From Corynebacterium faecale (GTDB lineage: Bacteria > Actinomycetota > Actinomycetes > Mycobacteriales > Mycobacteriaceae): 64,000 nucleotides of DNA. The stretch covers positions 1-64,000 of the forward strand of contig NZ_CP047204.1 of NCBI RefSeq assembly GCF_030408735.1. The letters run 5' to 3'. Positions 33,636 through 42,246 of the stretch are shown here, piece by piece. The notes beneath the pieces are model-generated. The model did not search any database, was not told the origin of the DNA, and worked only from the letters and a program-made list of their open reading frames with translations. How positions within the stretch are numbered: the stretch's first letter is position 1; each line of letters starts with the position of its first letter. A program made the position numbers and the translations under genes.

Positions 33636-34583
33636 ATGGAACCAAACGTCCTCTCAAAACAGTCCGACTTGGATATGGCACAGAAAATTTGGACCTATCA
33701 AGAACTGATTAACTCCGGCAAGACCCGCCGGCAGATCGATACCGCGGTGAAGGATCGAAAAATCACCCGGATATTCCGGGGCATGTACATCATGGGCACG
33801 CCGACAGGAAGCTTGGTGTGGGCGGCGGTGAGGCAACACCGAAGGGAGGTGGCGCTGGATGGCCGCTCTGCAATCGAGTCCTATCTGGATCGCCCCCTGA
33901 GCATTCCGATCACGGTCCGGATGCCAGCCACGTCTCGAACTGATCTGAAGAGTAATTATGTCAGGGGAATTCGCAGCTCCCGTATGCCGGATGCGATGCG
34001 GGTGACGTTGATCGATGCGATCGCAACATGTTTGGACGACGCGAGCCTTGCTAATCGGTATCTGCACCAGGCCGTTGAGCAGTATTACCGGGGCGATCTG
34101 GGAACTCGGCGTCTCCACCAAGAGCTCTCCCAGTTGGGGGCACGTTCAGGTCAGAAGCTTTCGGCTTTTCTTATGGTGGCCATAACCGGTACGGACAGTG
34201 AGCTGGAGGTCAAGCTGGTTAGCCTGCTGCAACGTCATGGTTTCATAACTGAGCAGAACATATCGATCGGCGGATACAAGTGGGACGTATGCATCCGGGG
34301 ATTGTGGGTGCTGATTGATCTGGACAGTTGGCATTATCACGGTGGATCGAATGGTGATCAGTTCATTCTTGATCGATGGAAGAACAACCACGCAGCAGCT
34401 CTAGGGTGGACAGCACTGCGCATCACAGACACGTGCTTGAACTACAACCAGGAGGAGCTCATCAACTTCCTGAAGCAAATTCACGCCTTCCGGGTGGATT
34501 TTCCGAATGCCAGACTTAAAGATATTGAATCCAGCCCTGTCTGGTCCTGGCATTCAGAGTTAATTCCTTCCGAGTTCCGCTAG
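33636..34583 (+). CDS. DUF559-like predicted nuclease-fold protein
   Basis: A 315-residue protein. The N-terminal ~60 residues (WTYQELINSGKTRRQIDTAVKDRKITRIFRGMYI) resemble the winged-helix antitoxin-type domain of AbiEi-like proteins. The C-terminus (SELEVKLVSLLQRHGF, then YKWDVCIRGLWVLIDLDSWHYHG) resembles DUF559/Vsr-type PD-(D/E)XK folds, with candidate residues in the E-x-D-x-D spacing. Start is ATG 33636 or ATG 33675; neither has a good ribosome site. It lies beside tRNA-Leu and just after a 23-bp inverted repeat, and has lower GC, suggesting an acquired element. Function is unknown. Confidence 0.7.
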   Translation: MEPNVLSKQSDLDMAQKIWTYQELINSGKTRRQIDTAVKDRKITRIFRGMYIMGTPTGSLVWAAVRQHRREVALDGRSAIESYLDRPLSIPITVRMPATSRTDLKSNYVRGIRSSRMPDAMRVTLIDAIATCLDDASLANRYLHQAVEQYYRGDLGTRRLHQELSQLGARSGQKLSAFLMVAITGTDSELEVKLVSLLQRHGFITEQNISIGGYKWDVCIRGLWVLIDLDSWHYHGGSNGDQFILDRWKNNHAAALGWTALRITDTCLNYNQEELINFLKQIHAFRVDFPNARLKDIESSPVWSWHSELIPSEFR

Positions 34584-34589
34584 GGCAAG

Positions 34590-35384
34590 CTAACCCGTGA
34601 TATCGCGCCGGGCCAGAGCCCAGGCAGCTACCGCAACGAGGACTGCGCTCAATCCCCACAACAGAGCCAAGCCGACCCAGTCGAAACCCATGCTCAGGGG
34701 CGCATTGCCGAAGGCCCAGTGATAGGGGGAGAAAGGCTGTAGCCATTCCACGTTCTGGTTCGTATTGCCCAGGGCGTCAAAGGCATAACCGAGTACCGCC
34801 ACGCCTGAAGCAGCGCCGATGGCCCACATCCGCCTGCCTGTCACGGCACCCGCGGCAAGTGCGATGGTGCCGGCGAACAACCCCAGACCCATCCAGGCCA
34901 GGGTGACAGCAAGCAGATTACCGGCGTCCAGGCCCAGTTCAGACGGCTCATTGAGCAGGGAGATTCCACCGAAGGTGACCACCCCGAGCAACAGGATCTT
35001 CATTATCAGGGCAGCAGCGGATTCCAGTGCGTACTGAACTCGCCCCACGGCATGGGCCAGGGTCAGTTCCAGTTGTCCTGATTCTTCATTACCGGCGATG
35101 GCGGCGGCACCCCAGGAAATGCCCGCGATGGTGATGAGGACAAAACCGAGCAATCCGAAGAAGGTGGCCTGGGTGTAGCCGTCGCCGGAGGAGATCTCTT
35201 CATAACCCAGGGCCTGCACGAGTTCGGTGGGCAGGTTGTTGAGCATCTGGTTGAGCTCGGGTGTATTCATGGAGGGATACAGCGGGAGATACAGAATAAG
35301 CACGGCGATGATCGCCACGGCCCAGCTCAATAGTCCGCGCCAGCTGCTCACAACACTGCGGAGGAAGATCGGTGCGTTAGGCAT
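34590..35384 (-). CDS. ABC-2 type exporter permease
   Basis: A 264-residue integral membrane protein with about six hydrophobic segments and the conserved NEESGQLELTLAHAVGRVQY loop typical of ABC-2 permeases. It overlaps the ATPase gene by 8 bp and forms an exporter with it. The substrate is unknown; such pairs often export drugs or antibiotics. Confidence 0.9.
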   Translation of the reverse strand: MPNAPIFLRSVVSSWRGLLSWAVAIIAVLILYLPLYPSMNTPELNQMLNNLPTELVQALGYEEISSGDGYTQATFFGLLGFVLITIAGISWGAAAIAGNEESGQLELTLAHAVGRVQYALESAAALIMKILLLGVVTFGGISLLNEPSELGLDAGNLLAVTLAWMGLGLFAGTIALAAGAVTGRRMWAIGAASGVAVLGYAFDALGNTNQNVEWLQPFSPYHWAFGNAPLSMGFDWVGLALLWGLSAVLVAVAAWALARRDITG

Positions 35385-36303
35385 CGTTGGTCGCCTTGGG
35401 GGAGTAGAGGTTGAGGATGGACTCTTCCAGGTCAGGTTCCTCTATGGAGAGTGTGAGTACCTGGTAGTGGGCGAGGGCTTTGATCACTGCATCGATATCG
35501 CCCTGGATATTGGCGCTGAGTCTGACGGTGTGGTCCGGGGCGGGGGTTGCGTGGATGGCGTGCAGTTCGGGGATGGTGGCGAAGTGGGTGAGGAGGTCGT
35601 CGATAAGCGCTCCGGCGAGCACAGCTCGCAGGTGGGAGACGCCGGCCAGGCGTAAGGAGGAGACGTCGTTGTTGGCTACGATCCGGCCGCCGGCGAGCAC
35701 GGCGACCTCATCGGCGGTGTGCTGGATCTCGCTGAGTATATGCGAGCTGAGCAGCACTGTCTGGCCGTGGTCCCGGGCTTCGCGGACCAGGCCTAGGAAC
35801 TCGCGCTGCATGAGGGGGTCGAGGCCGCTGGTGGGTTCATCGAGGATGAGTAGTTCGGGACGGTGCATGAAGGCCTGCACCAGGCCGATCTTCTGCTTAT
35901 TGCCCTTGGACAGCGCACGCACCGGGCGGGTCAGGTCAAGGCCGAGGCGTTCGACGAGTGTGGCGGTGAAAGCCTCATCCACCGGGCCGCTGATCTTAGC
36001 CAGTTGTTTAAGCAGTGCTTTTCCGGTGACGCGGGTGTTGAGTTTTAATTCGCCGGGCAGATAACCGATGCGTTGACGTAACCGTGCATCCGAGTGGCGT
36101 GGAACCTCGCCCAGTACCGTGAGTTCGCCGTCGGTGGGGCGGATGACATCAACAAGCATGCGCAGAATCGTGGTCTTGCCTGCGCCATTGGGGCCGACCA
36201 GACCGAAGATGGAGCCCTGGCGCACAGTCAGGTCAATATCATCAACCGCGAGGTGCTGACCGTACCTTTTCTTCAGATGATGGGCGCGGATCACGGCAGT
36301 CAT
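35377..36303 (-). CDS. ABC exporter ATP-binding protein
   Basis: A 308-residue ATPase (CcmA/DrrA type) with Walker A GPNGAGKTT, signature LSKGNKQK, Walker B LLILDEPTSGLDP and the switch His in LLSSHILSE, followed by a C-terminal ~80-residue domain. The word GTCGATAAGC occurs inside the gene at 35599-35608. It is first in a two-gene operon with the permease. No regulator gene adjoins. Confidence 0.94.
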   Translation of the reverse strand: MTAVIRAHHLKKRYGQHLAVDDIDLTVRQGSIFGLVGPNGAGKTTILRMLVDVIRPTDGELTVLGEVPRHSDARLRQRIGYLPGELKLNTRVTGKALLKQLAKISGPVDEAFTATLVERLGLDLTRPVRALSKGNKQKIGLVQAFMHRPELLILDEPTSGLDPLMQREFLGLVREARDHGQTVLLSSHILSEIQHTADEVAVLAGGRIVANNDVSSLRLAGVSHLRAVLAGALIDDLLTHFATIPELHAIHATPAPDHTVRLSANIQGDIDAVIKALAHYQVLTLSIEEPDLEESILNLYSPKATNDA

Positions 36304-36580
36304 GGGGGAGGGGTCCTCCTTACGCTTCAGGAAGTGTCGATATTCCTTGTATCTACTGACTTTACGTGTGGGGTGGGCGTCGCACTAGGGGTTGTTGGTG
36401 CTGATCAGAAACGACACCGACTTTGCTATCTGCTTCGTCTAATATGTTGTGACTGGTCCCACAGCCTGCGTTTTTGGAAGGGTTCCTTGTATCAATCCCG
36501 GGGGTTGTGTTGACTGGCGTTTAACCGCCCTGAAACGAAGTTCTGACTCAGGTCAGTAATAAAGTCCGCTAGGAGCCGAA

Positions 36581-38239
36581 ATGCGAATCGCCGTTGTTGG
36601 TGCAACCGGAAACGCAGGAACAGCCGTGCTGCGTGCACTCCACCGCCATCCCGAGGTTGAAGAGGTGGTGGGCATCGCCCGCCGTCTGCCCGATGAGGAA
36701 ATTGAACCCTATGACCAGTGTGAGTGGCGGTCCATTGATATCGCCGCGGCCATTACTGAAGCTGAAGCCATTGAGGGCCTGACGGATGCCTTCCAGGGAT
36801 GTGATGCCGTCATCCACCTGGCCTGGATGATCCAACCCAATGACCGCCGTGAACTACTTGAACGTGTCAACGTTGAGGGCACCAGGCGTGTGGCCAAGGC
36901 AGTTGCTGAAGCTGGTGTGGGCCATCTTGTGGTGGCCAGTTCCGTAGGTGTCTATTCGCCCGATGAGGCCCGCGATGCCCTGCGCAAGGAGGGCACGGAA
37001 CCTCCACTGCGGGATGAAACATTTCCCACCGAGGGAATCGACAGTTCCCATTACAGCGTGGACAAAGCAGCACAGGAAGATGTGCTTGACCAATTCGAAG
37101 CGGAGCATCCGGATGTCACCGTCACCCGCCTGCGCCCCGGTCTGTTGTTCCAGTCTGATGCGGCCTCGTCGATCCAGCGGTATTTCCTTGGTAAGGCGGT
37201 GCCGACCCGCTTCTTGGCGCCGGAGACCATGCCATCAATTCCACTTCCTGCCGGCTTGAGGTTGCAGGCTCTTCACACCGATGATGTGGCGGAGGCTTAT
37301 GTGGCTGCAGCAATCGCTGGAAAGGGTGGCGCATTCAACGTGTGTGCCGATGATGTCCTCGGCCCAGAGGAACTGGCGGATATCCTCACCAGCACCGGGA
37401 AGTTCGTGGAGATACCCCCGGGGATCGTGCGGGCAGCCCTGGTCACCGCCCACCGGACAGGTGTGGTGCCAGCCGATGTCGGATGGTTGGACATGGGCAT
37501 GCAGGTACCGCTCATGGATAACAGCAAAGCCAAAGCGGAATTGGGCTGGGCACCGACGCGCAGCGCGGCGGATGCTCTCCGTGAATTGCTGGATGGGCTG
37601 GCGGAGGGGCGTGGACATGCGTCGCCTGTGCTGCGCCCGCGTGCCAGCGACGATAAAAACGTCAATGCCTTCCATCAGCCGGTTTCTGTGGGTGCATCAG
37701 CCGGTGATAGTGATGCCACCCCGCGTGTGCCGGAGAAGATGAGCCGGGATCTGCTGCAGTTGTATATGTCGGATCACCTGACGGGCGCCACCGCCGGCGT
37801 GGGCCGTATCAACCGCATGGCCAATGACTTTGTAGACACCCCGATGTTTGGCAGGCTGGGTCGTTTGGTTGATGAGATTTCTGCTGAGCGGGATTTCCTT
37901 GAGCGTCTGATCAATGATCTGGGGCTGCAGCAAAAACCACACCGCCAGGCTGCGGCCTGGGTGGGGGAGCGGGTTGCCAGGATCAAAAGTGATGGCCGGA
38001 TCCTGGATCGTTCACCGATGACCATGTTGTTGGAGACTGAACTTATGCGCGGTGCCGTCACCGGCAAGCTCGGCGGCTGGGAGGTCCTGCTGGAACACGC
38101 TGAAACACTGGGTCTGGATCCGGAGGTCTTCGTCGCCCTCATTGAGATGTCCAAGGATCAGGTCAAGATTTTGGATGAGATCCACGCTTATGCCCGCCCG
38201 CGCGCCCTGCGCGGTGACAAGGACATCTACTGGGACTAG
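36581..38239 (+). CDS. NAD-dependent epimerase fused to an uncharacterised helical domain
   Basis: A 552-residue protein. Residues 1-320 form a short-chain (extended SDR/NAD-dependent epimerase) fold: GATGNAGTAV dinucleotide motif, DAVIHLAW, VVASSVGVYS and an active-site SHYSVDKA (Tyr-x-x-x-Lys). Residues about 365-552 form a second, all-helical domain (DLLQLYMSDHLTGATAGVGRINRM, ERDFLERLINDLG, VLLEHAETLGLDPEVF) that is not part of the epimerase family. ATG 36581 follows AGGAGC by about 7 bp. Substrate is unknown; the C-terminal domain may bind a partner. Confidence 0.85.
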   Translation: MRIAVVGATGNAGTAVLRALHRHPEVEEVVGIARRLPDEEIEPYDQCEWRSIDIAAAITEAEAIEGLTDAFQGCDAVIHLAWMIQPNDRRELLERVNVEGTRRVAKAVAEAGVGHLVVASSVGVYSPDEARDALRKEGTEPPLRDETFPTEGIDSSHYSVDKAAQEDVLDQFEAEHPDVTVTRLRPGLLFQSDAASSIQRYFLGKAVPTRFLAPETMPSIPLPAGLRLQALHTDDVAEAYVAAAIAGKGGAFNVCADDVLGPEELADILTSTGKFVEIPPGIVRAALVTAHRTGVVPADVGWLDMGMQVPLMDNSKAKAELGWAPTRSAADALRELLDGLAEGRGHASPVLRPRASDDKNVNAFHQPVSVGASAGDSDATPRVPEKMSRDLLQLYMSDHLTGATAGVGRINRMANDFVDTPMFGRLGRLVDEISAERDFLERLINDLGLQQKPHRQAAAWVGERVARIKSDGRILDRSPMTMLLETELMRGAVTGKLGGWEVLLEHAETLGLDPEVFVALIEMSKDQVKILDEIHAYARPRALRGDKDIYWD

Positions 38240-38246
38240 CCGCCAC

Positions 38247-38314
38247 CTAAACCCGGAGATGCCTAACCCCCAAGATGCCTGAACCCCCAAGACGTCTAAA
38301 CCCGGAGATGTCAG
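38247..38314. repeat. Degenerate 16-17 bp tandem repeats
   Basis: Four imperfect copies of CCTAAACCCGGAGATG-like units (CCTAACCCCCAAGATG, CCTGAACCCCCAAGACG, TCTAAACCCGGAGATG) follow the epimerase stop codon. They have no coding role. Confidence 0.6.
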
Positions 38315-38345
38315 GCCCCTGATGTGATCCACATGGGGGGCTGAT

Positions 38346-38379
38346 CGGATCCTGCGCCGGCCTCCCGGCGCAGGATCCG
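38346..38379. terminator. 15-bp perfect hairpin
   Basis: CGGATCCTGCGCCGG (38346-38360) pairs with CCGGCGCAGGATCCG (38365-38379) across a 4-base loop. No T-run; probably a transcription terminator or mRNA 3' end. Confidence 0.65.
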
Positions 38380-38399
38380 AGTAACCAATTAAGTACCCG

Positions 38400-38638
38400 A
38401 AACCAATGGTGTAATTATTAACCAGAGTTGAATATTTAACCTTGGTTAAATTGTTATTTTTAATTAAATTCACAAAAGAGCCCACGGCGTTCACAGGGTT
38501 TTAGCAAAAAGCCTGCAAGGTGTAGGTGAATTCTGTCACAATCATAAATGTGAGATGCATTTTTTCTGCTTCCTTGAATTGGTTTTCAAAAATCAGCAAA
38601 CTCGTTAGTAGACAAACGCACCGACGAAAGGCTTTCCA
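38400..38638 (+). promoter_or_regulatory. AT-rich leader of the FAS1 lipoprotein gene
   Basis: An unusually AT-rich stretch with the palindrome TTAACCTTGGTTAA (38436-38449) and an upstream TTAACCAGAGTT half-copy, suggesting an operator. GAAAGG at about 38628 is the ribosome site. Confidence 0.5.
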
Positions 38639-39241
38639 ATGAAGCGCATCCTTGCAGTAACCGGAGTTATCAGCCTCGCCCTCACCCTGGCTGCCTGCGG
38701 TGAAGAAGACGACACCACCACCGACACCGGCACCACCACCCAGACCGCAACTGAAGCTGCGACCATGGAAGAGACCACCACCGAGGAAACCACCGTTGCA
38801 GAGGAAGCTGGCGAGGACATCGTCGATACCGCTGTCGGTGCAGGTTCCTTCAACACTCTGGTTGCAGCAGTTCAGGCCGCCGGCCTGGAAGAGACCCTCC
38901 GTGGCGATGGACCATTCACCGTCTTCGCACCTACCGATGAGGCATTCGACGCACTGCCAGAGGGCACCCTTGATGCCCTGCTCGCAGACCCAGAGGGCGA
39001 TCTCACCGAGATCCTCACCTACCACGTTGTTGACGGCGAGGTTCCTGCCGCTGATGTTGTCGAGATGGATGGCCAGGCCGTAGAAACCCTTCAGGGTGGC
39101 AGCTTCACCGTTGAGCTCGAGGGCGAGGCCGTTGTGCTTGTCGACGCCGCCGGCAACCGCGTCAACGTCACCACCACCGACGTTGAGGCCAGCAACGGTG
39201 TCATCCACGTCATCGATACTGTTCTGAGCCCTACCCCATAA
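38639..39241 (+). CDS. FAS1 (fasciclin) domain lipoprotein
   Basis: A 200-residue secreted lipoprotein. Signal peptide [20 protein letters not shown] with lipid Cys at residue 20, a Thr/Glu-rich linker to about residue 62, then one fasciclin domain (about residues 65-200) with [16 protein letters not shown] and [10 protein letters not shown] motifs, ending [11 protein letters not shown]. It resembles mycobacterial MPT70/MPT83. The role is probably adhesion or envelope stress; this is inferred from the family. Confidence 0.92.
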   Translation: MKRILAVTGVISLALTLAACGEEDDTTTDTGTTTQTATEAATMEETTTEETTVAEEAGEDIVDTAVGAGSFNTLVAAVQAAGLEETLRGDGPFTVFAPTDEAFDALPEGTLDALLADPEGDLTEILTYHVVDGEVPAADVVEMDGQAVETLQGGSFTVELEGEAVVLVDAAGNRVNVTTTDVEASNGVIHVIDTVLSPTP

Positions 39242-39279
39242 GGGATTAGTCATCTCGCAGTAACTCACTGAACTCACTC

Positions 39280-39331
39280 GAGTCGGGCACCCTCTCATCA
39301 CCATGATGGGACGGTGCCCGGCTCGATTTTT
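39280..39331 (+). terminator. Terminator of the FAS1 gene
   Basis: GAGTCGGGCACC (39280-39291) pairs with GGTGCCCGGCTC (39313-39324), then a T-run. CTTATGGA follows immediately at 39334-39341. Confidence 0.85.
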
Positions 39332-39426
39332 CGCTTATGGAAGCTTTTCCCCACGATGCCCCCGGTGTGTTCTACCCTGGGGACACAATTGACGCCGGGG
39401 TCAACAACACCCACGAGGAGACCTGT

Positions 39427-39936
39427 ATGGATCACATACCTGAGAAACGCGCCGGGGATGCCGAGCGTTCGCAGGCCCTGGACCGACTGGGGCAGTACTT
39501 CGCTGATGGATACCTGGATATCCATGAATTCGACGATCGCACCGGCAAGGCTGCCTTGGCGCGAACCCAGGGGGAGATTGACGCTCTCTTTGTGGATCTA
39601 CCTGCGCAACCCGCCACCGCTGAACCCCGGCGGGAGCTCAGTGCGCAGCGGGAGCTGGATGAGGTGATGACCAGGGGAAAGAAACTCCAGCGCATCGACG
39701 GCGCCATCTGGGCAGCGGTGTTCATCCTGTTCTTTCTGGGTGTTTTCGTATTCAGCGTGGGCTTTGCGTGGGTGATGTTCCCGATTGGTGCTTTCGCGTC
39801 CTGGGGTGCCAGATCCTTCCTGGATGTAGGCGATGAAGAGGAGAAACTTTATGCGGAATTGACCAAGCAGGAGCAGGAGGAGCGTGCCGAGCGGTTGCGC
39901 AAAGCCGTGGAACGGCGCCGCGAGCTGGGCCAATAA
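39427..39936 (+). CDS. DUF1707 membrane protein
   Basis: A 169-residue protein with an N-terminal DUF1707 domain (about residues 8-55: AGDAERSQALDRLGQYFADGYL, then a D-D-R-x-G-K-A motif), two closely spaced membrane helices (about 88-130) and a charged coiled C-terminus (EEEKLYAELTKQEQEERAERL). ATG 39427 has GAGGAG about 7 bp upstream; the in-frame ATG at 39337 lies at the preceding terminator. Function is unknown. Confidence 0.88.
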   Translation: MDHIPEKRAGDAERSQALDRLGQYFADGYLDIHEFDDRTGKAALARTQGEIDALFVDLPAQPATAEPRRELSAQRELDEVMTRGKKLQRIDGAIWAAVFILFFLGVFVFSVGFAWVMFPIGAFASWGARSFLDVGDEEEKLYAELTKQEQEERAERLRKAVERRRELGQ

Positions 39937-39998
39937 GGCCCCCGCGGCCTGCTGAACCGCAGGTCCCCTTCGTGTGGTCGGTCCGGTAGGAGGGGAGG

Positions 39999-40013
39999 GG
40001 GGCGTCGATAAGC
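39999..40013 (+). repeat. GGGGCGTCGATAAGC word, left of DUF2254 gene
   Basis: Exact copy of the 15-mer, 18 bp upstream of ATG 40032, embedded in a G-run. It is paired with the inverted copy at 41352 across the gene. Confidence 0.9.
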
Positions 40014-40031
40014 AAAGGATGGAAGTCAGTG

Positions 40032-41345
40032 ATGGCCAGGAAACGGAAGATGTCATGGCGGCTGCGGTGGGCCGCGGTGCGGTACCGCTTCAAGGAGAGT
40101 CTGTTTGCCTATCCCACGCTGCTGATGCTGGTGGGTGTGGTCCTGGCGGTGATCACCACCCTGATTGATGATCGGATCGGGCATGATGCTGATCTGCCGC
40201 TGACGATCGCGCTGAGCAGCAACGCGGCGATGTGGTTGCTGTCCACGGTGGCGGGGGCGATGATCACCACGGTGGGTGTGGTGTTCTCGCTGACGGTGGT
40301 CAGTCTGCAGCTGGCCAGTGATCAGTTCTCCCCGCGGGTGATGCGTTCCTTCATCAGGGATCGGCTCAGTCAACGGGTGATCGGCCTGCTGGTGGCCACT
40401 TTCTTTTATTGTGTGTTGATCTTGCCGAATGTCAGCGGTGAGGCCACCGACCCGGCCCCGCAGGTGTCGGTGACGGTGGCGGTGATCCTCACGGTGGTCA
40501 CGGTGATCGGTATTCTCGCGCACCTGGATCATCTGGCGCATGGCCTGCAGGTGGGCAATGTGGCGCGCGTGATCGTTGATGAGGGGGAGCGGATCGCAGG
40601 CGAACGCGAGAGCATCCCGGAGGGACTCACCCAGGCCGATCCGGCGGATTTCCACGATGTGCCAGATGATGCCCTGACCATCCCCGCCGCGATCAACGGG
40701 TGGGTGACCCAGGTGGACATCGAGTACCTGTTCCGCACCATGGCGCCGGGCACCACCGTCCGCCTGGAGACCCGCATCGGTGCCTATATCCACACCGGTG
40801 AAGCGCTGTTGAAGGTGTGGCCGACGCCGGCTGAGGGGAGCCCGGATCTCGGGCAGGCCGTGGAGATCGCCGATGCGCGTGCCATGCTGCAGGACACCGA
40901 CTTTGCCATCCGCCAGCTCGTGGACATCGGCCTGCGCGCCCTGGACAGCGATGATCCCACCACCGCCGTGGAGATCACGCTGCGTCTGGGCAGCCTGCTG
41001 CGCACCGTCCTGATCACACCACTTATTCCGGAGGCGCTGCGCGATGATGAGGAGCGCGTGGTGGTACAACCCTGGAACCTCTCCCATGAGGAATTCATCG
41101 TCCACGGCTTCGACCAGCTCCGCCTGGCATCCCGCGAGCAGCCTGAGGTCATCGGAACCCTGCTGCGTGTGCTGCGCATGCTTGCCGATCACGTCCGTGA
41201 TGACCACCCCGAGCTCATCCCCGTGCTTGACCGCCAGAGCCGCCTCATCCTCGAATCCCTGCCCACCGACCTGCACCCCGAGGACCTTGCGCGCCTGCGC
41301 GCCCTCACGTCCGATAAATCGGACCCGGCTGATCACAGCCGTTAA
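40032..41345 (+). CDS. DUF2254 predicted membrane protein
   Basis: A 437-residue protein of the DUF2254 family. The N-terminal third carries about four transmembrane segments (YPTLLMLVGVVLAVITTL, AAMWLLSTVAGAMITTVGVVFSLTVVSLQL, VIGLLVATFFYCVLILP, VTVAVILTVVTVIGILAHL); the rest is soluble and helical. ATG 40032 is preferred over the in-frame GTG 40029 because of the spacing to GGAAG at about 40021. Function is unknown; a channel-like role has been suggested by others for similar proteins. Inverted 15-mers flank the gene. Confidence 0.85.
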   Translation: MARKRKMSWRLRWAAVRYRFKESLFAYPTLLMLVGVVLAVITTLIDDRIGHDADLPLTIALSSNAAMWLLSTVAGAMITTVGVVFSLTVVSLQLASDQFSPRVMRSFIRDRLSQRVIGLLVATFFYCVLILPNVSGEATDPAPQVSVTVAVILTVVTVIGILAHLDHLAHGLQVGNVARVIVDEGERIAGERESIPEGLTQADPADFHDVPDDALTIPAAINGWVTQVDIEYLFRTMAPGTTVRLETRIGAYIHTGEALLKVWPTPAEGSPDLGQAVEIADARAMLQDTDFAIRQLVDIGLRALDSDDPTTAVEITLRLGSLLRTVLITPLIPEALRDDEERVVVQPWNLSHEEFIVHGFDQLRLASREQPEVIGTLLRVLRMLADHVRDDHPELIPVLDRQSRLILESLPTDLHPEDLARLRALTSDKSDPADHSR

Positions 41346-41351
41346 AAGCGT

Positions 41352-41366
41352 GCTTATCGACGCCCC
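41352..41366 (-). repeat. GGGGCGTCGATAAGC word (inverted), right of DUF2254 gene
   Basis: Exact inverted copy (plus strand GCTTATCGACGCCCC), 7 bp after the stop at 41345. Confidence 0.9.
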
Positions 41367-41408
41367 GCCCGTACCCGCCCACGCCGTGTGCGCCCCACCC
41401 GCACCCGC

Positions 41409-42155
41409 TCACACCGTGTGTGGGAGGATCCTCCGCCCGGGACGCACATCGGCCCACGTCAAGGGGATGTCGGAGATACTGACGATCAGCTTGGACTTAT
41501 CATCCAGCCCATCAGCGGCCTCGAAGTCCTCAGCGCTTTGGGTATCATCAACAAACACGAAATAGGGATAGTCCAGGCACTCCTCATTCATCCCCGCCAA
41601 CTGAGCGGCCCATTTTCCGTGCTGATCCTCCGGTTCCGTCGGGAGGTAGCGGCCCAGATCGCGCGGAATACGGCGCTCAAATCCCTGGATTTCCTCTATG
41701 GAACCCGCAATATCGAACTCCTCAGCCAGCTGCAGCGCAGAATGGGCGATGGCCACGGCCTGTGACATGGTCGGATTCCTACGCACCGCCGTGCCCAGGC
41801 TGTCCACCAGCTGCCGCAGCAACAGCACCCGGCGGGTCAGATCAACCTGGGCGCGATCCTCGCACAGTGCGTCAATCAGGTGGTGTGCGAAGGCAAGTTC
41901 CACGTAATACTGCACAGCACTGACCGGGCGGTCCGCCGAGAACAACAACTCCTGATCCTCCCGGTAGTAATGGTGGAGCTGGCAGTATGTGGTGATCGAT
42001 TCCCTCAGGCCCTCCACGAAGGCCATGTGCTGCAGATCAAAGGCAGCCCCCTCATGCGGGTGGAGCTCGATGGACACCGAGGTGGTGGCATCAGGCAGGT
42101 CATAAACGACACTGACATCCGGGTCGAACTCTTCAACTGGGTCATCTGTGTGCAT
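41409..42155 (-). CDS. Hypothetical protein
   Basis: A 248-residue soluble acidic protein starting MHTDDPVEEFDPDV. The middle is strongly helical (QYYVELAFAHHLIDALCEDRAQVDLTRRVLLLRQLVDSLG). No signal peptide, membrane segment or catalytic motif is visible, and no family was recognised. It runs convergent to the DUF2254 gene and lies 91 bp from the FUSC gene on the same strand. Confidence 0.75.
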   Translation of the reverse strand: MHTDDPVEEFDPDVSVVYDLPDATTSVSIELHPHEGAAFDLQHMAFVEGLRESITTYCQLHHYYREDQELLFSADRPVSAVQYYVELAFAHHLIDALCEDRAQVDLTRRVLLLRQLVDSLGTAVRRNPTMSQAVAIAHSALQLAEEFDIAGSIEEIQGFERRIPRDLGRYLPTEPEDQHGKWAAQLAGMNEECLDYPYFVFVDDTQSAEDFEAADGLDDKSKLIVSISDIPLTWADVRPGRRILPHTV

Positions 42156-42246
42156 TGAGGGGGTCTTTCAGGTTCGTATTTCAGGCTCAGGGGACTTGAC
42201 CAAAAAATCAACAACATGTGGGCGCCCACTGTCATATCTACTGCAT

